Part shown: positions 61,140 to 64,000 of the stretch, piece by piece | How the letters are laid out: the number at the start of each line of letters is the position of its first letter | How positions within the stretch are numbered: the first letter of the stretch is position 1 | The notes under the pieces: model-generated | Databases searched by the model: none | Seen by the model: only the letters and a program-made list of their open reading frames with translations | Told to the model about the DNA's origin: nothing | Translations under genes and position numbers: made by a program | DNA from: Ailanthus altissimus | Taxonomy: Eukaryota > Streptophyta > Magnoliopsida > Sapindales > Simaroubaceae | Reading direction: 5' to 3' | Assembly (NCBI GenBank): GCA_946807835.1 | Contig: OX327696.1 | Coordinates: 8,692,501-8,756,500 of the forward strand | DNA length: 64,000 bases

Positions 61140-63520
61140 TTTACTAGCTGTCTCTTATTTTCTTCTTTTTCTTTTTTTTGGATTTTGGGTTTTGGCGGGA
61201 AAAATTCCATCATTTCTTTCATTTCTGGAACTGCTTAAGGGCAGTTTCACCATTTCATACAAAAAGTAAGGGTATAGAGGTCATTTTGCCATTGCCTAAT
61301 TTATTTAAGGGGTTTTGTCGTGGTCTTACTATTCTAGAATATGGCATATGTATTTCTTTTAGTATTACACCATATGGAAAAATTTGGAGGGGCGACAAAG
61401 ATGGACAACGTATATTTTCTATCTCTTTCTCTCATAAACTCATTCTCCTTTCAAACTTTTGACTAATAGCCATTGTGTCCAAAGTTAGAAGCCTTTTCAT
61501 CTTTTCCTCTTTTCATCTCTCTCTAGCTTTCTCTTAACGAATCTCTTCTTTCCACCAATAGTGATGACCCTCTGAGTTCTTGGGAGCTTAGTAGTAACAA
61601 TGAGTCTATAGAGGTAGAAGAGGTGAGAGGTAAGTTTAAGGGTTCTAACCTTGGCCTTAAAAGTGCTGGCGATAAGCCTTCTAAACAAAGACACCTTAAA
61701 GCATATTCCTAAAAAGAAAAGCAAGCTACCCTCTAGACAGCCTATCCCTCTCATTTAAGAAATCCTCTATTTGAGGCTCTACGTCTTCCACTTTGGTTCT
61801 TGATCCCAAATAGTCTACTTTAAAGGCTTATACACTATTGTCTCTGCATTTTGAAGTAAACAAGTTAGACCTTATTTTTCTTAGGAAACGCTACTCAATT
61901 TCTTCCTCTATCAACCTGAGGGTATTTATACTTGGAGAGTCCCTTATGACATTTCTTAAGGGTGGAGTTGCCATTTTTAAAGAGGTTTTGTTCTTGGCCT
62001 TAAGTTACCATTATAACTCTTGTTTACGGAATTGTTTGCTACTTTATACTTAACTCCTATCCAACTAACCTCAGTATCTTAAAGGTCAATTATAAGGTGC
62101 CATGTGTTATGGATGAAAGCCATGGATGTTGACTTTTTTTATAAAAAGTATTTCAAGAACCTTTTTTACCTCAGAAGGAATAACCTTGCTGAGGGGACCT
62201 TATATGTAAGCTCTTAGGATAAGAACATTAATCTCGTTAGCGAGTATAGGTCCCAAACTGATTGAAAAGTATGCTGGCTCCTTTTAGATGGGGATTGAGG
62301 TTCCACAGCTACACTCTGAAGAAGGTTTAATCCCAATTTGCCCTAAAGATGTATATTTCTGCTTTTTTCTTTGTTCTTCATCCTTCTGAATGTTCTTACA
62401 TCATTTGGTGTGACCTTTAGAGTTAATGAGACTTCTTCTCATTTAAGGTTAGTGACTATGTTTCTTTTGCTTGTACTTGTGTTTCCTCAGTGCAGTTTTA
62501 GCTTAAGGACCTCAAGTTAGTCCCTTCTACTTAGGATTGTGCTGTTCTTACTATTAAAACATTTATTACTCTTGCCAATGATGGTTTTGATGTATTGGAT
62601 GAACTTCATTTGAATGATGTTAGGCTCATCATCTGAGATAGGTTAGTGAACTGTTATATTTTTCCTTTGATCTTTTGGTTGTATTCTTAGATTGGCAAGG
62701 TTATGCTACCTTTATACCTCGATTATTTCTTTATTGTGTAGGGATCTTATGCTCTCTCATTTGTAACTTTTCTCAAATCTGTCAAGAAATTGAAAGGTGA
62801 AGTTTGGATATAGAGCATGATGAAAGACCTTTTTAATCCTTTTAAGTCTTATGACTCTAGCATCCATGTTGGAGGAAGCTTCGTTACCTTTCCTGCCTCT
62901 AAGTTTATAAATGTGGGCCCTTCTAGAACTATTAAGAGGAAGATCATCATGCCTATCCAAGCCTCTACCAACTCTCTATGCCTGAAAGATATGGGCCTTG
63001 AGCTCAAGTGAAAAGTTTGGCCCTTGTTATCCCATAGGAGCACGTTCATAAAGCCCGGCCTATTGAGCTGGCTCTATCTATTTTCCAACATAACCCACTA
63101 AGTGCTTTATCAAAAGCCTTGAGTCTTGCTTATGAGGTAATTTCGGCTATGCTCTCTTGTTGACTCATGTCCTCTAGATGCTATTCTTTAATGTATATGG
63201 AACACAATAAGGCACTAGAATGGGTCCTAAGGGCTGTTGAGGACTTAGAGATCTTAAAGGTAGCTTTGAGGAAGAGCGAGGAAGTCTTAAGAGCTAAAAA
63301 GTACAAATATAAGCATAGTTTTGCTTTGGTCAACAAGGAGCTTGACAGTCTTAAGGGAGAACTGTCTTAGAGCATGAAGGAGGAGAAGGAATTAGTGATG
63401 GCCAATAATGAGTTGAAAAAGACTAGTACGAGGTTGATGGTGCCGTTGATTTACTAAAGAAGACACTTAGGGAGGTAGTACAAAAAGCGTTAAGCCATGC
63501 TCACCGTGGGGAGTAGCTTG
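61140..63520 (+). pseudogene. remnant of 'putative gypsy-type transposase' (Transposase_28-like) retroelement ORF
   Basis: Coding-like text is scattered over several frames. A Ser/Asp/Glu-rich start lies at about 61555-61640. A segment SLHFEVNKLD...FILGESLMTFLKGG...LSYHYNSCLRNCL (61838-62050) corresponds to the conserved 'F-x-x-x-L-x-x-P-x-x-x-x-L' zone of the family. Then comes a basic middle region (62820-63010), and a coiled-coil-like tail, ALEWVLRAVEDLEILKVAL... (63190-63420). These proteins are the gag-like first ORF of plant gypsy elements. Stops and frameshifts throughout show that it is dead. The family call is moderate because similarity is partial. Confidence 0.45.
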
Positions 63521-63529
63521 TTTAATTTC

Positions 63530-64000
63530 AATTATTTAGCTATTTATGTCTATTTTGATTAACTTATAGGTTAAAGGCAAATAGCGTGTGAAAGGATTGA
63601 AAATGGGTAATAAAGAGAAAAAAAGAAAAGAAAAATTTCAATCATCATGGTGATAGAACGCAAGGTCACTGTGCTAGAAACATAAAAAAAAAAAGAGCTA
63701 AGATAGAACTTGAGCACTATGATGCTCTACACCTAAGATCGTAGTGCTAGAAACTACAAATGAAGAACTCTAAGTCATTGATTGAGCACTGCAGCACTAA
63801 TTGCTCAGTGCTACTATGTCAATGTGACCTAGGAAATTTACCTAGATCAGAAGCTGAGTGTTGCAACGCTATCATGTCAAGTCGCAACACTAGGGTGGAT
63901 AACAAGAATTGCTAACCTAAATTATGCGAGATGTTTGCCCCATTTTGAAGCCCTAAACCTATAAATAGAAGTTTTTTTGAAGCCAAAACGTATTAACAAA
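63530..64000 (+). mobile_element. gypsy-type LTR promoter region at window edge
   Basis: Degenerate short repeats of the 'gcactatgatgct / gcactgcagcact / gctcagtgctac / gttgcaacgctatc / gcaacact' kind fill 63670-63900, followed by a TATA box, ctataaatag, at 63959-63968. This arrangement is typical of U3 in Athila/Tat-type gypsy LTRs. The element continues beyond the window. Confidence 0.45.
63959..63968 (+). promoter_or_regulatory. LTR TATA box
   Basis: ctataaatag, preceded by GC-mixed repeat-rich U3-like sequence; a strong plant TATA consensus. Confidence 0.5.

Noticed and set aside
62757..63049. Minus-strand frames in the Transposase_28-like relic
   Set aside because: Antisense to the better explained plus-strand relic, with no recognisable motifs.

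Overview
The window looks like nuclear DNA from a eudicot plant, probably a woody rosid-type genome, though the species cannot be told from sequence alone. The base composition is strongly AT-rich, genes are split by short GT-AG introns, and most of the length is decayed plant transposable elements. I could support only two intact protein-coding genes, both on the minus strand. No tRNA, rRNA, CRISPR array or bacterial-type feature was seen.

Gene 1 (4262-8819, minus) is a complete coiled-coil NBS-LRR immune receptor of the At4g27190/RPS2/RPS5 type. It has three coding exons and about 1324 residues, with all nucleotide-binding motifs present and a candidate miR482/2118 target site over the P-loop. 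Gene 2 (40590-42893, minus) is a complete INDETERMINATE-DOMAIN zinc-finger transcription factor of the SHOOT GRAVITROPISM 5 / IDD14-15-16 branch. It has three exons, 445 residues, four zinc fingers and a C-terminal coiled coil. The two genes show no functional link; they are islands in repeat DNA.

Repeat layout from left to right: a 164-bp LTR-like element with a 4-bp target duplication (482-645); the 5' end of a minus-strand Ty1/copia element (1025 to about 2430); a degenerate Mutator-like element carrying a MURA transposase on plus and an Ulp1-like SUMO protease gene on minus (about 10.2-17.6 kb), with GC-rich palindromic islands at its margins; a gag/protease copia remnant (about 19.0-20.18 kb) interrupted by a second copia element with a 2131-bp LTR, primer-binding site and integrase remnant (20177 to about 26100); minus-strand Ty3/gypsy remnants with three degenerate primer-binding sites (27.2-34 kb); and a small copia-type element with two about 400-bp LTRs (35770-37195).

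Around and beyond gene 2 there are several foldback MITEs (31862, 39024, 44086, 47257) and a hAT-type MITE with an 8-bp target duplication (46431-46650). These are followed by an LTR-like segment (48014), a minus-strand L1-type LINE with both ORFs recognisable (about 49.7-54.43 kb), and two tandem 569-bp units directly upstream of that LINE. Next comes a second copy of the 2.1-kb copia LTR (58533 to about 60890) lying in gypsy-like sequence, a plus-strand remnant resembling the 'putative gypsy-type transposase' family (61.2-63.5 kb), and a gypsy-type LTR promoter at the right edge.

I found no clearly new biological system. The best leads are the nested inverted-repeat GC island beside the Ulp1 gene, the tandem units at the LINE 5' end, the loss of the catalytic histidine in the Ulp1 copy, and the clustering of MURA stop codons at former Trp and Gln codons.
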